Shown here: positions 43,952 through 56,794 of the stretch, in pieces
Layout: each line of letters begins with the position of its first letter
Position numbering within the stretch: the stretch's first letter is position 1
From: Thelonectria olida
Taxonomy: Eukaryota > Ascomycota > Sordariomycetes > Hypocreales > Nectriaceae
Length of the DNA: 64,000 nucleotides
Direction of reading: 5' to 3'
NCBI GenBank assembly: GCA_020736575.1
Contig: JAGPYM010000091.1
Location: forward strand, 1-64,000
Program-made: the position numbers and the translations under genes
Notes under the pieces: generated by a model
Databases searched by the model: none
What the model was told of the DNA's origin: nothing
Seen by the model: only the letters and a program-made list of their open reading frames with translations

Positions 43952-45347
43952 CTTAGCTGGAGCTACATGTACGATAGAGTTGTATTATAAAATAGAGTGC
44001 TTTCATTGCGGGCTCGGGTGGACAGCATAGACATCAAAAATAACCAGGGGGCTTCGTCTCTGTTCTTCGTCTTCAAGTACACCACTCTTGCTAGTAGTTG
44101 CCAATGAGCCCCGAGATGACGTGCCAAGGACGTTGCACAGTGACCGACCCAGCTTCCGATTCTCGACTGAAATCTTGGGTCATGCAGAGGATGTGTGATA
44201 GCGACCCTTGGATGAAATGGGATCAGGTATTGGACGAAGAAGTTAGTAACCCGACGGATTAAGGTAGATCGGCTGGTGGATCGATTGTGAGGCCAAGGCT
44301 CCGACATTCTAGGGTATAGAGCAGGTATCGGTGTGTTTTGTTGCCCTTGCCTTTGGTAGAGCGGACAGCTTAGACAACACAGCACTCCTTCTATCTCAAA
44401 GTACCGTACGCAGAAAGGCCTCTCGCCCCGTTTTGAGTCCGGCCCCGGAGAGGCTCCTGAGGAATCGGACAAATTCCCTACTGCGACGTCTCGACCGAAC
44501 TTGGTAATGACTTCTGCTATAGAACATAAGACGTGTGATTTGTGTCCCCAAGCTATCCGAAAGTAAGAACAACCAGGCTATAACGGCCGACAGCATGGTT
44601 GAAATATCCAGCGCGTTGACGGCAGCCCAAGTCTATGAGCTTATCTTTTGCTAGAAGGCGTGATTGCTTGCATGGATCAGATCCTAGAATCTTGCGAACT
44701 ATTCATTTCGCCCGCGTAACTCTGATTGAAAAGGTGCAAGGAAAACCAGCCGACACAAAGACCCAAGGATTACCGAGGCAAATATTTTACCTTTGGCCAT
44801 TGGCTTTAACTGAGGCGGTGCTCGTAGTCTCAAACGCTCGCCCGATTAATCCATGCCGCACCCCTGAAGAGCGCGCTCATCAGGCCCCAAACGGAAGCCG
44901 AACTTGGCGGCACGATAACATTCGATGCATCTATGCATGCGCATAATGATTACCAAGCGCACTACAGCCTGCATGCGAACCATGCCGCTGGTACCGGTCC
45001 CTTATCCCTGTGCTGTTAATGTAGCACTGTCCATAATTTAGCCTTCCTTGTGTGCCCCCAGCTTGTTCGATCCCGGACAACTCGGTGATTCCTCTCCCCC
45101 TGGAATGTTTCCCCTCACAGTAATGCTCTTGGTGGAGCTCAAGCTTTCGGTGTCGGCTTGTCTCGACGGCAGTGCGCTGAACGCGGTTGTGCAACCGAGG
45201 GCGCTCTGAGGATTAATGAGGCGCAATATTCTAATCGCCAAGTAATGCAGGAATCTAGCTATATATGTTTATCTACTGCTCGGGTAGTTACCGATCTTAA
45301 TGATTCCCCCTCCATCCGCTCATTACCAGCTCGCAGACAACCTCTCT
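43952..45347. other. Intergenic, nothing recognised
   Basis: About 1.4 kb. The open frames here lack coherent composition or splice context, and no repeat or RNA gene was seen. Confidence 0.4.
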
Positions 45348-47596
45348 ATGATGGCCATCTCCAAACTGCCCATCATTGCGGCATTTCTCTTGTTGCCAGA
45401 GACCTTTGCCTCACCATACTTCCCTGGACAGCACAAAGCAAGCAGATCAGAACTCCTCTCTGCGTATGACTATGTTGTTGTGGGCGGTGGTGCCTCTGGA
45501 CTTACCGTCGCAAATCGATTGTCTGAGGATCCCAGTAGGAAGCCCTATGCTGGCGAGATTAAGTAATTGAGTGCTGATATCTATATAGAGGTCGATGTTC
45601 TAATAATCGAAGCTGGAGACTTGTAAGTCTAATTAATCACCGCCCTACTTGCTTAGCTTACTCACGTTACCCAGTGATGCAAACGAGGACTTTGTTACTA
45701 TCCCCGGCCTGGCTGGCGGTGCTGTTGGAACCAAATACGATTGGAATCTCACCTACACTGCAAGCGAGTCCCTGGGCGGCCGAAATGTGTCTATTCCACA
45801 GGGCAAAGTGGTTGGAGGCTCCACCAAACTGAACCGCATGGTCTTCGACCGAGGGTCCAAGTCGGACTATGATCGTTGGGAAACACTCGGAAACGAGGGT
45901 TGGAAGTGGCAAAACCTCTTGCCCTATTTCAAGAAAGTCCGTATACTGTCTTCCGCCCCGTGATGTAATTATGCTTGAGCTGATACTAATGAGTGCCTCT
46001 GAGTTAGAATGAGAAGTTCACACCCCCGAGCGATGCCATCGTGTCCGAGTATAATGTGACGTATGATGCCGCGTTTCATGGCACTTCAGGGTATATGCAT
46101 TCCACCTACTCACCTTTCTTCTGGCCAACGACGAGTAAGCACACATCTCACTGGACATCTGCGGCTTCAAGGATCTAACATGGGACCCTCTCTGCAGAGA
46201 ACATCATCAATGCTATCAAGGAACTGAACATTCATGTTTCCAATGACCAAGCGAGCGGAGACGCCCTCGGCGGATATTTTTGCCCTCACAACCAAGACCC
46301 TGTGTCCGTCACTCGCTCTTCTGCCCGAGAGGCATATTACAATACCGTTGTGAAGCGACAAAACCTCCACCTCATTACTAAGAATCAGGTGACACGTATC
46401 GTGACCAAGAAGACGTCGGGCGCCGTCAAGGTGACTGCAGTAGAGGTCAGACATGGATCTCTCCCAGTGCGATGGGTAGCTAACTAAACTTTCAGTTTGC
46501 CACGTCCGAGTCTGCTGCCCGCGAGACAGTCCGTGTCAAGAAGGAGGCCATCTTGGCTGCCGGCGCGATCCATACTCCCCAGATCTTGCAGATATCAGGC
46601 ATTGGCGACTCGACCACACTCAAGCGCATCGGCGTCAAGACGGTCGTGGACCTTCCAGCTGTTGGCCAGAATTTCCATGACCACGTCTTGCTCCCCGTGG
46701 TCAATACCAGTATGTGATGAGATTTGCACCCTTTTAGCTTCCAAGTTTCTGACCCATTGTCCAGTCGCCGCGCCGTTGACGAGCAGCAATTTGACCAGCA
46801 ATGCTACATTTGCAGCCGAGGCCCGCAAGCAGTATGACAGTCAGAAGAAAGGTCCTTATTCCACACCGACCGGCGACTTCTTGGCCTTCTTGCCCCTTTC
46901 CGTCCACTCCAAAGCCAGCTCTAGCATTCATGCCCAAGCTGCCGATCAGGACGGCACGAAATATTTGCCCGTAGACACTCCCTCCGAGGTTGCAAAAGGC
47001 TACCGCGCACAGCATGCCGTCCTCAACGACCATCTGTTGTCCAACAGCTCAGCATCCCTCGAGATCATCTGGGGCGACGGCACCATGGTCCTGGGCTTGC
47101 AGCACCCTTACTCACGAGGCAGCGTCAAAGCTTCGTCGGCGAGTATTTTTGACGCTCCCGTTGCCGATGCAGGCTTCCTCCGAAACCCCTTGGACGTCAG
47201 AGTCCTTGCTGAAGGTGTGAGATTTGCTCGAACCCTTGCCAACACGAAGGCCATTGCTCCTCTACAACCCGTCGAAGTTGTTCCCGGCCCAAGCGTGACT
47301 AGCGACGCAGATCTAGAGCAGTTCATTCGATCAAGCGCTTCGACCCTCTTCCATCCTGTTGGCTCCTGCAAGCTGGGTAAGAGAGAGGAGGGTGGAGTTG
47401 TAAACGGGCAGCTGAAGGTGTATGGAGTGCAGGGGCTCCGCATCGTTGACGCGAGTGTGATTCCTTTGCTGCCCGCTTCGCATACAATGACTACTGTGTA
47501 TGCTATTGCTGAGAGGGTAAGTTGCTCCAAACTCGGATTGTTATTGCTTGCTAACTCTGTCTCAAGGCTGCGGACATTATCAAAGGGCAGTGCTAG
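45348..47596 (+). CDS. Secreted GMC-family FAD oxidoreductase, eight exons
   Basis: Exons are 45348-45534, 45589-45622, 45675-45936, 46008-46134, 46198-46445, 46496-46709, 46765-47516 and 47567-47596. They total 1854 nt (617 residues) in consistent phase. A signal peptide ([20 protein letters not shown]) is followed by the FAD dinucleotide site [17 protein letters not shown] and the GMC signature region ([14 protein letters not shown]). [15 protein letters not shown] (signature 2) follows, then the active-site histidine region [11 protein letters not shown] and [12 protein letters not shown]. Members oxidise alcohols or sugars, often outside the cell, and many act in aryl-alcohol, glucose or patulin-type chemistry. 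The substrate cannot be read from sequence. An in-frame ATG at 45300 would mask the signal peptide, so 45348 is preferred. Confidence 0.87.
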
Positions 47597-48244
47597 GGGT
47601 TGAAAAGACATCTTGGAAGCCTGCAAGAGTATCTGTTTCTTTCTCGATTGTACAATATTTAAATTTATCACTCTGTATATTTATCCTACGCAGCCATCCG
47701 TCGGCTGTCAACAAATTTAAACTCCGTTCCCAGTAGTAGCCACTACTCGGGTCGCAGCAGAAAGTGACTCGCTCCGTGTGACGGGCGGGAGACGGCGCGC
47801 CGGCTGTGAAGTCTCTGGCCCACGAAGGCGCCTTGTCTCCTGTCAAATGGCGACTTGCAAATCCAGACCAGGCATTTTCAGTCTGACTTCATTTAAGATA
47901 GCCTTCATATCTCCAGGCCGAAATCGGCGTTATCAGGATGTCGTTAGATCGTTGCCACACAAGATTTCAGTAACGCGCACACCGCAGCTATTCTTGTTAA
48001 CATGAGACTGTTGTATTGAAATCTTTATGTCGAGCTCACGCGTCGAACTTCCTTAAAAGAAGCGAAGTCTAAGGTATTATATCTGTATTCAAGGAAACAA
48101 GGAAAAACCTAGCTACCCTACATACTCCTATTTTCTCTTTATGGGATTCTCAGATAGGCATTTTCTCAGTCATTGGATAGAAATTAGAAGTGCTTATTTT
48201 CTCTCTACAGTCGACAAAATGCTCCAAAGCCAGTCTATGGAGTA
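47597..48244. other. Convergent 3' flanks
   Basis: About 650 bp lie between the GMC oxidoreductase and the extended-SDR gene, which converge. No feature was recognised. Confidence 0.4.
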
Positions 48245-49255
48245 TCACGCAGTCCCCTCGACTGCTTCCGCACGCAGGAGCTGCATGTACGTGTCCTTGA
48301 GGGTTTCTGACAAGGGTCTGTACTCAAAACCCAGCACTCTAGTCGCCTTACTTCCGTCAACCTTGTAGGTATCCTCGACAAATCCTGGCCTACCCTTGGG
48401 GAGCCTATGTTGCAGCTCCGGCATCTCGGCCCTCGCTGTGTCTACCGCAGTCTGGTAGTTGAAGTTCTGCCCGACCCAGAATCTTTGCCCACCCGCCGCT
48501 GGAACTTCGTAGCCGAGAATGTGTGCGGCTGCGACTTCGCGAGCATCCGCAAATCCGCCAAAGTCGAATGGCGGGACATCGTTTGCATCCAGAAGGTTGT
48601 AGATAATTTGAGTCGATTCGTTCAGGTGCTTTGTGCTGGTCAACTCGGTCGCGTAGGGGCCGAAAACCCAAGGAGGAGTGATTGTGACCACGTCAAAGGT
48701 TGGCTTGTTCTCGGCGACCCAATCCCACACGGCCCTTTCAGCGAGGGCTTTGGAGGCGCAATACGCCACCACTCCATCGGCTGTAGAGGCTTCCTCAAAT
48801 GTGACTGGGTTCCAATCTTTCTCGTCGTAGACGTAGCCCGGACGCTTCCCCTTGGAGAGATCACACACAGAGGCATGGCTCGAGGTTACAACGATGCGGG
48901 TGACGGAACCTCCCCATTTTTTGGCAGCCTCTAAAACAGCGACAGATCCTTGGATCGCAGGCTCCAGCAAGTCCTTGACGTTGTCTTCCGGCTTCAAGAC
49001 AAATGGTGAGGCCGAATGAATGATACCCGAGACTCCCTGTAGGGCCCGTTCGTAGGACTCGGCCTTTGTCATGTCAGGTACAATGGCATAGGAAAGCTGC
49101 GCGGCGTATTGAGGAAACTGATCCGCGATCTTCTTGGCGGATGAGTCGCTGCGGGCAGTAGCGCGAACATTGTATCCCTTCTCTAGCGCTGCCTTGACAA
49201 GGTGGCCGCCCAAGTAACCACTCGCACCTGTGATAAGGAGTGTGCTGGCAGACAT
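48245..49255 (-). CDS. Extended SDR, dihydroflavonol-reductase/Gre2-like
   Basis: An intronless frame of 336 residues starts MSASTLLITGASGYLGGHLV. The TGASGYLGGH cofactor loop, ATARSDSSAK (NADP-type Arg), the VTSSHASV strand, catalytic YCASK and ITPPWVFGP match the NAD-dependent epimerase/dihydroflavonol 4-reductase group that includes Gre2-like ketoreductases and methylglyoxal reductases. Such enzymes reduce aldehydes and ketones with NADPH. Its start lies about 3.7 kb from the next gene. Membership in the PKS-NRPS cluster, about 20 kb away, is unlikely. Confidence 0.87.
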   Translation of the reverse strand: MSASTLLITGASGYLGGHLVKAALEKGYNVRATARSDSSAKKIADQFPQYAAQLSYAIVPDMTKAESYERALQGVSGIIHSASPFVLKPEDNVKDLLEPAIQGSVAVLEAAKKWGGSVTRIVVTSSHASVCDLSKGKRPGYVYDEKDWNPVTFEEASTADGVVAYCASKALAERAVWDWVAENKPTFDVVTITPPWVFGPYATELTSTKHLNESTQIIYNLLDANDVPPFDFGGFADAREVAAAHILGYEVPAAGGQRFWVGQNFNYQTAVDTARAEMPELQHRLPKGRPGFVEDTYKVDGSKATRVLGFEYRPLSETLKDTYMQLLRAEAVEGTA

Positions 49256-51922
49256 TTTGTAGGGCTCTTGGCTATTTCTTGGTGTATGGTGGTGTGCTCG
49301 GTAATTTGTCGATGGATAGAATGAAAGAACAAAGTATGCGTCAAGGCGTCCTCAGTATGAAGTGAGCGCGAGCCATGAGCTGTCTTTATAGATGGCCTGA
49401 ATGAGGCACACCGATCCCGCATTGTAACCCTACGGATAGTATCGTCATTTCTTTACGCTGATAAATCAACGGACCTTTGGAAACGCCTCCAGGTGCTTGT
49501 CAAAAATTGGGTGCCACTTGTTTGTAAACGCCGAAATCGCAGGCGGAATTATCGCCGATCGCCGTTAGTGAAGGGGTCAGCACATCGATAGGGTTCGTTC
49601 TTTCGGACATTAACGTAGCTGACAAAGAACATAAAACACCGCAGAGCTCAAAGTACGCTTCAAGCTCCCTACACGCTAATTTAGGTGTATTGGGCTCATG
49701 GTGGTTGGGTCGCCATTATGGCAATTGACTTGGATGATGCATCTGAGTGTGGCGGCCATCCATCTCACCATTAGTACCCAGTGCGTCATTTGAATCACGT
49801 AGTCTATTTCTTCATTTAGTGGCGCAAGAATGAGGATAATTCTCTTTAGCGTTTAAGGATTATTCATGTGGAATTTCGTGCGATTTGTATTATACTCCTT
49901 TTATCGGTCTATCTTTTCCAAGATTCATTTCTATATAAAGAGTAACCGTTGGGAAATACATCTACCGGTAAGCTTACAAGAGTGCAAGTATGAGTTGGCC
50001 GCTTCTGACGTATGAATGACTTTTCCTCGGTAGACTCGCCGAGGACGCAGACAGTCAAAATCGTAATATGTGGCTTTCAATCAATCTTGCTTACTGATTC
50101 GCATTGGAGTTGCAATGAAGAACGCCACATGTACAAATGCAGTCACACTCTCACGTCGCTTACCTGCATGTGTGGCCTGACATTTGCATCGATTTATATA
50201 CCAGAACAACGCTCGGGTTTCATCGCTCATCTTTTAACGCACGACCTACGGATAGGATGGTCCCTTTAAAGCAACCATCTCTCATGGATTGCTCGGAAAG
50301 ACACTGGCAAAATCAAGTCGGGGGCATATAGCCCGGAGAAAGTAGACGTTGTCGACGTTCCTCAAGTGCATAACCCAACAGTTCATCGGACTCAGTAAGG
50401 TGCCCGAGCCACCGAGAAACTCTGCGTATTGCGCGAAATACAACAATCTAGCTCTCACTTGCCATTTCATAAAGGTCCTTGTTCGATCCAGCCCGTCCAT
50501 TCCCGACTTGTACCCGTAATCGAGACTGCCCTTCATCGTCGACTAAAAGATTTAGTTTCGGCGCATTACTTATTAACATTGTGCTATCAAGAAATGGACA
50601 AACTTAGCGGGACATAGGACAGTAAGACCTTGTTTGCAGTTCTAAATTGGTGAGAAGATCACATACCAACCAAGGCTACTCAGGAAGAAGGCACATGATA
50701 GGGGACTCAATCTAGCTTGGGTGGAATTCTTTATATCTGCAACACTACTCTACCAAGACCAGCCCCTGCTCTTCGCTCCAGACCTTCCATTCCACCAACT
50801 CACTCTCACTTGTCGGAAACATTCCTGCATCAAACCCAGGAATGGGATTCAATGTGTCAACAACGTCACTATCGTTTAAAGCTTGGCACTGACAAGTATG
50901 GCCACGCTGAGAATCCAGGCCTTGATGGGAAAACACATCTTGAACGGAGTAGCAGGAAACAGGCATACAGTCTCGAATTTCACAAGCAGGGTTGAACATC
51001 AGGGCGTCAATGGCAAAATGGCAGATAGATACCTCGAGCAAGGTTGGTCTAAGTATGTTAAGATATGGTGTTCTTAACGTGGGCCATTGAGTGAAAAAAA
51101 CAGGTCGACAAAGGTCCATTTCAAAAAAAGCAGCTATAAGCACAGCCGTTCGGTAGCTCCAAATTCAGCGACGTCGTCCACATTAGACCAGTCACGAAGC
51201 GTCAAGACCCAGACAATCCTGTAGACGCCAAGTGCGCACAAGTGCCGCGAGCGAATAATCATGAGGAACAGCGAGATACACATGTCGCTAGAAGAGGAGG
51301 GAACTGGGAGGTGTGGATGATTCCTTGAGTCGAAAGGAAAAGGGAGAGGTACTTCGGCCGTCGTGAGAGTATTGAGATGTGATGAAGTGGAAACGAAGTC
51401 CCGTCCAAGGCCTCTTTATAACCATGGCGTCAATAGTTCAACACATGATGAGCTCTAACTGCCATGACTAGTCTACTAGACCTGTCACTTTGCAGCACTT
51501 AGCAGCAACAAAACCTACTGCAGTCTGGCAGAAAAGATAAAGGAAACAGCCAAACAGCGGAAGAGTGAAGGAGAGGAGAGAAGCTGTGGGTGACCAGCAA
51601 TGCCCCATAGCCATCTATGGCTACTTTCGCTGCTTTGGCTCCCTTGATTGCTCTAACCACTTTCATGGGCGTGGCCGTTGAGTTGCCAAGGCTGAAGAGT
51701 CCCCTCATATTTTTCCACTTCACTCTTCGTTGCCTAGGTAATCGCGCATATCTTATTTGGCATTGTCGAGCATTACTCTTGGCGAGTTCAGCGTTGAGCG
51801 TCGATTGGCGTGCAAAGAACTACAAGAGAAACGAGACTCGTGTTGGACGCCACACAGCATTGCACACCAGTCCGTCGTCTCTTAGAGTACTCGATCCTTG
51901 CAAGTCTCCTCTACCGGTGCGA

Positions 51923-51960
51923 CCATACTGACAATTATTGTCCATACTGACCATTATTTT
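51923..51960. repeat. 19 bp tandem repeat
   Basis: CCATACTGACAATTATTGT is followed directly by CCATACTGACCATTATTTT, 17 of 19 positions alike. Confidence 0.6.
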
Positions 51961-52608
51961 GGCTACACAGTGGGCATTTGGAGATTGCACGGATCTTACT
52001 TCCGGATATGAATGGGTTTCTTAAGAGACAGACGTAGATAGCAGGGCCTACGACAGGAGTTATCAGGCAACCGTAACCATTCGATTTGACCCAGAACAAG
52101 GCGCGCCACTTCAGCTGAGACAAAGTTTGGAGGAACCCGTTTGTGCCCACGCCAACAACTGAAACGTCATCGCCGTGATCCGGTCCGGTTGGGGACGGGG
52201 AGACATCGCGTTCATGGCGGGCGATTACTGGCACAGCCTGCAACAGTCGTCATCCAATTGATCAAGCTCGGTATACTAAAGCACAAATGCCAGCTCTGCG
52301 ACCACGCTGTTCTGGCAAAGTGGCAGTGTAGTACGCAGCGCAGTCCGCCTCCGAGAATCCCCACGTGTCTGCCCATCCATTGTTGGCGCCCAAGCCTTTG
52401 TGGCGAAATGCATCGCTGCGGCCGGCAAGAGAGCGCCGCAGCGCCTGATAGGGCGGTTGAGAAACACAATGGGGAAGAAAAACCTGCAACCTTCTCGGAA
52501 GTCAGGAGGCCTCACAGCCGTGGCGCAATAGTGCAAATCACTGCAGCGCCTGGGTGCCCAACACGGCGTACTGTAACTTCACCGCTGTACGATTGCCACT
52601 GAACGAAT

Positions 52609-52707
52609 ACCCCTGTAAAATTGCCTAGGTTAGTGATTGCACATGGGCAGTAGCCTTACACCTTTACCCCTGTGAGATTACCACGGGTTGGATTACACAT
52701 GAACCAG
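52609..52707. repeat. Imperfect direct repeat of about 42 bp
   Basis: Two units begin ACCCCTGTAAAATTGCC (52609) and ACCCCTGTGAGATTACC (52666). Both end in a CACATG-containing part. They are separated by about 15 bp and have diverged mostly by transitions. Confidence 0.5.
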
Positions 52708-52909
52708 AGGTACGTACTTGCCGACGCCTTGTATTGGATCCGTCGGTCAAAGGGCATGGAAAGGGAGCGCTGATTGGCGGTAGAGTTGCATACTGGGCAT
52801 CAGTGCACTAAAGCGTGCACTTTTCTGTTTGTCCCCTGGTTTAGACCTGCATCAGCTGAGGCCTCCTAAAAACCAGCTGGAGGCTATGCACAGCGACCCT
52901 GCTGGTGCC

Positions 52910-52920
52910 TATATAAAAAG
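52910..52920 (+). promoter_or_regulatory. TATA box of the HET-domain gene
   Basis: TATATAAAAAG lies about 80 bp upstream of the ATG at 52998. Confidence 0.6.
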
Positions 52921-52997
52921 ACGCTAGCCCCTAGCAAAACTACTGCTTCACCGTCTATACTTGTTGTCTCCGCCCCACGCCCGGTAAGCTTGGTGAT

Positions 52998-54986
52998 ATG
53001 CCGCCGCTCGCAAAAGAGCGCCTGGACAAGATCCCGTCAGATATACGTGCCTCTCTCGCTGGTATCTCGTCAACACAACCAAGCCCGTACCGGTACCGCC
53101 GTCTGAAAGGGACCGAAATACGACTTTTACAGTTGCTGCCACCGACCCGGATTCATCGAGGCATCTCCAAGGAGATCGAGTGCAAAATAATCCATGTTCG
53201 GCTGGAGAACGCGCCGAAATATGAAGCCCTGTCCTACGTATGGGGCGACCCGGAAAGAAAGCACGAGATCAACACCAGGGCAGGATGGAGAAACATCTTG
53301 GATCGAAATCATTACTCGATTGCGGTAACATTGAGCCTCTTTGCAGCTCTTGGGTCCCTTCGCTATGCTTCCAAGACGCGAGTTTTATGGATAGACCAGA
53401 TATGCATTGATCAAGATAAGACCGAAGAGAAGAATGAACAGGTTCCCCGAATGCGGCGCATCTATGAAAGGGCCACCTGCACCATTATTTGGCTGGGCAA
53501 TAACATTCAGGATTCGGAGATGTTGTGGGAAATGTATAAAAGTCTCTCTACTCCAGCTCCTAGCAATGACAGCCACGGTGCAATGCTCACGCTTGATCAA
53601 CGAGCCCTAGCAAGGATGCTCGGGATTGGGGTGGAGACGGCTTCAAACGGTCGCTCAAACCTGGAATACAGACTTCTCCTGGAGCGTTTTCTCAACTTGC
53701 CGTGGTTTTCCAGGGCGTGGGTGTACCAGGAGGCAGTAGTTGCAGAGAAGGTGGACATGACATGGGGTCGGGTGGTATTACCATTCGACTTCGTCACGGG
53801 TCTGATCGTCAATGCTTATAGCATATTCAAAAGTGAAGAGGATGGGAAGTGGCATGAAAAGCTCAAGAAAACAAGAGGATTTGGACCGCTGCGGGCGATC
53901 TTCTACGACAGGCTCGAGCACAAGAAAGGTCGTCTGAACTTCCTTAACGTCCTTTGGCATGCCAGGTTGCATCTAGATGCCACCGACGATCGGGATCGCG
54001 TGTACGCTTTTCTGGCTTTCCACAAGCCGACGAGCATGAAGTCGCCCGGGGCCACGCCTCAAGATTCGGAAACGACCATTGAGCCAAGCTACTCGAGCCA
54101 TGTGCAGGACATATACACTCACTTCGCGCGCACCGTCGTACAGAGCTCCCAGAATCTCGACATACTCCAATTCGTTGTGCCAACACAAAATTCGGATTAC
54201 GAACTCCCATCCTGGGTCCCCAACTGGGCCGAAAGCAGATTTGTGAGTGGAAGCCCAATTGTAATACCAGGAGTGCCGAACAGATTCAACGCGTGCAATG
54301 CCAAGTCGCATGTGCAGAATTCGACGTCTAGCCCAACAGAACTTCACCTACTTGGACACATATTGGGCAAAGTCAGCGCCGTGATTCGCCACAAGTTCAA
54401 GCATTCGTACTGCAGCTCCAGCCTCAAGGCAGCATTCGATTTGGACGAGTTAGAGAACCTCGTCCAGGCTCGGCTGGCCAAGGCCAGGCAAGGAGCCTCA
54501 GGAACCCCCGTTATGCCAGGGTGGACGTCTGGGGAAATACGGGAAACCCTTCTCCGGACAATCTTGGCCGACGGCTCTTTCACACCCGATCACCAAATCG
54601 CATATCCAATGAAGGAGCTGTTGGATGCCTATGATGACGAACCGACAAGCCAGGACTCCGAGGTGCCAGAACGGGATGCAAGTCCAAAATTACGACGACA
54701 ATTCCTTCGCCAGGCGGGTGAGATCGCGTCCGGGAAGAGAATTTTTCTCTCAGATCATTTTGATATCGGGTTGGGGTACTCGACTATGCGCAAAGGCGAC
54801 GTCTTGTGCATCCTATATGGATCTAATCTGCCTTGCGTCTTGCGAAAGGACTGTGGCGATGGTAGCAGGCATGATGTTTACAGGTTCATTGGGCAATGCT
54901 ACCTTAATGGATGGATGGATGGTTCTAAGAATCCCCGAGACTGGCGTTGGTGGGACCTTAATCCTCAGGCATTTGTGATTATATAG
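52998..54986 (+). CDS. HET-domain (heterokaryon incompatibility) protein
   Basis: An intronless frame of 662 residues. The HET domain covers roughly residues 70-240: YEALSYVWGDP (block 1), RVLWIDQICIDQ (block 2), RMRRIYERATCTIIWLG, and FSRAWVYQEAVVAEKVDMTW (block 3). The later DRDRVYAFLAF and LPSWVPNWAE motifs are also typical. HET proteins trigger programmed cell death after fusion with an incompatible strain, or act in related non-self responses. No STAND or other extra domain is fused here. It sits immediately before a 3 kb RIP-like block, in line with the frequent location of HET genes in variable regions. Confidence 0.9.
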   Translation: MPPLAKERLDKIPSDIRASLAGISSTQPSPYRYRRLKGTEIRLLQLLPPTRIHRGISKEIECKIIHVRLENAPKYEALSYVWGDPERKHEINTRAGWRNILDRNHYSIAVTLSLFAALGSLRYASKTRVLWIDQICIDQDKTEEKNEQVPRMRRIYERATCTIIWLGNNIQDSEMLWEMYKSLSTPAPSNDSHGAMLTLDQRALARMLGIGVETASNGRSNLEYRLLLERFLNLPWFSRAWVYQEAVVAEKVDMTWGRVVLPFDFVTGLIVNAYSIFKSEEDGKWHEKLKKTRGFGPLRAIFYDRLEHKKGRLNFLNVLWHARLHLDATDDRDRVYAFLAFHKPTSMKSPGATPQDSETTIEPSYSSHVQDIYTHFARTVVQSSQNLDILQFVVPTQNSDYELPSWVPNWAESRFVSGSPIVIPGVPNRFNACNAKSHVQNSTSSPTELHLLGHILGKVSAVIRHKFKHSYCSSSLKAAFDLDELENLVQARLAKARQGASGTPVMPGWTSGEIRETLLRTILADGSFTPDHQIAYPMKELLDAYDDEPTSQDSEVPERDASPKLRRQFLRQAGEIASGKRIFLSDHFDIGLGYSTMRKGDVLCILYGSNLPCVLRKDCGDGSRHDVYRFIGQCYLNGWMDGSKNPRDWRWWDLNPQAFVII

Positions 54987-55200
54987 AGGGACACAAGCCT
55001 CATGACACATTCCCTACTCAAGTGTAAAGGCAGAGCTCCAGAGTATTTTCCTAGGAAAAAGGAAAACAACGCGTCAGGGCAAATACAAGGAGTACTTTAA
55101 TTCAATTCGATAACGTAATCCATAAGCGAGCGCCGCACTTCTCCATGCGATGCGCCTATTCTATATTTAACACTTGAAAACTGATATAATAAGACATATC
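54987..55200. other. 3' flank of the HET gene
   Basis: A short transition from normal composition to the AT-rich block. Nothing was recognised. Confidence 0.4.
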
Positions 55201-56612
55201 TTTGGTTCCGTATGAAGCTAGGGTAAATCTAGTTCTTAAAGCCATTTAGAAGGACTAAATTCTAAGCATATAGACTGTATTAAAAATCTATAGGGTATCT
55301 AATTAAACTATTTGCTAATAATATAATAGCTCTATTATATAATAAAATATTATATCTAATTTAAAAAAGCTTATATAATTAGAAAAAGGAATTATAATTT
55401 AGTATTTAATTAGGCTATATATATAATATTTACTATTAAAACTATATAATATAAGAAATATAATTAATAGATTACTTTATAATATATTAGCTAGTAAAAA
55501 AAACTAAAATTTCAATTTTATTAACTGCTAGTTAGAACTTTATATATAATGTTTTAAAAATATAATTATTAAAAGGTTAAATATAAAAGCTTAAAAGATG
55601 TTTATAAATAGTTTAATATAGTTAATAAGTAAGTAATATACTTTTTTCTATTTATATTTAATATATATAATTAATTAATTTTTAACTATTAAATATATTA
55701 AATTAAATATTAAAAGTAAAACTCCTTTTAACTTTAAGCCCTTTAAAATAACTATAAATAAAATAATAAATATATTATAAAAATATATAGGATTTTTAAG
55801 CTTAAGCTATATTATTAATATAATACTATTTAATTTTAATATAATACTATTTTAAATTTATATTAATTATTTAATTTAAAGGAATAAATTATAATTGAAT
55901 TTATTTTAAATTTAAATTTATAAAAGTTTTTTTTATAATTTTATAATATTAAAGAAATAGCTAATTAATTACTTAATAATTATAATATATTATATATTAA
56001 TAAGTATTAAGCTTTTAGTTTTATTAAATAATATAAAAACTATAAAAAACCTTTTTTAAATAATTATTAAAAAGCTAAATATAAAGATTTAAATAAAATT
56101 GAAAAATAGTTATAATATATAATAAATATAATTATAAAATAAAATATATAAATAGATAATATTTAAAATTTTAATAAAACTAGCTTTTTTATAAAGATAA
56201 CTATAAATAAAGTAATTATTATAAATATAAAAAGGTATAAAAAATTAAAATTAATATAAATTAAAAGCTAAAAATAAATTATAATAATTTAAATAATTAA
56301 TATAAATAATTAAATAATTTAATAGTTTATTATAAATATAAGCTAATATTATCTTATTAATTTATATTAAATAAGTAACTTTTTAAGTAATTAAACTATT
56401 ATAACCTTTTAAATAATTAGACTATTATAATTATTTAAAATAGCTAAAGTAATAATAAAATAAAACTTAAATAATTAAAATATTTTAAGTAATATATAAT
56501 TAAATAATTAAATAGTAACTATTATTCTTTAAGTTTTAATAAAAATAAAAATTACTATTTAATTAATTTTAAAAAGTAATATAAAAAAATAAAATTATTA
56601 TATTTTATATAC

Positions 56613-56794
56613 TATTTTATCTTATCTATTAATATAGGCCTAGTACTAGTATATAATAAAAGTTAATATAAGTAAAACCTAGCCTTATATTTATTATAAT
56701 AAGCTTTTTAAAAGGGCTTAAAATTAGTTTTAAAATAAAAGTTCTTATTAAATAAACTATATTTTAAGGAATCTTATTTTAAGCTTTTAATATA
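56613..56794 (+). repeat. Direct repeat inside the AT-rich block, copy 1
   Basis: Shares TACTAGTATATAATAAAAGT, AATATAAGTAAAACC, AGCCTTAT, ATTATAATAAGCTTTTTAA and TTTAAGCTTTTAATATAA, in order, with the second copy about 415 bp downstream. Confidence 0.7.

Larger units (their letters stand above)
49256..52909. other. Long stretch with little coding evidence
   Basis: About 3.7 kb. Weak candidates only: a minus-strand ATG at 51292 opens a 49-residue hydrophobic frame (MCISLFLMIIRSRH start) below a TATAAAGAGG near 51415. A minus frame ending at 50745 contains a signal-peptide-like MCFPIKAWILSVAILVSA in one frame and a protein-like tail in another, as a frameshifted secreted protein would. A 52262-52489 minus frame is partly protein-like. 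None is good enough to call. Confidence 0.35.

Noticed and set aside
52141..52602. Several overlapping frames on both strands near 52.2-52.6 kb
   Set aside because: They overlap in five frames because the DNA is locally GC-rich. None has a domain, and only one minus frame looks faintly protein-like.
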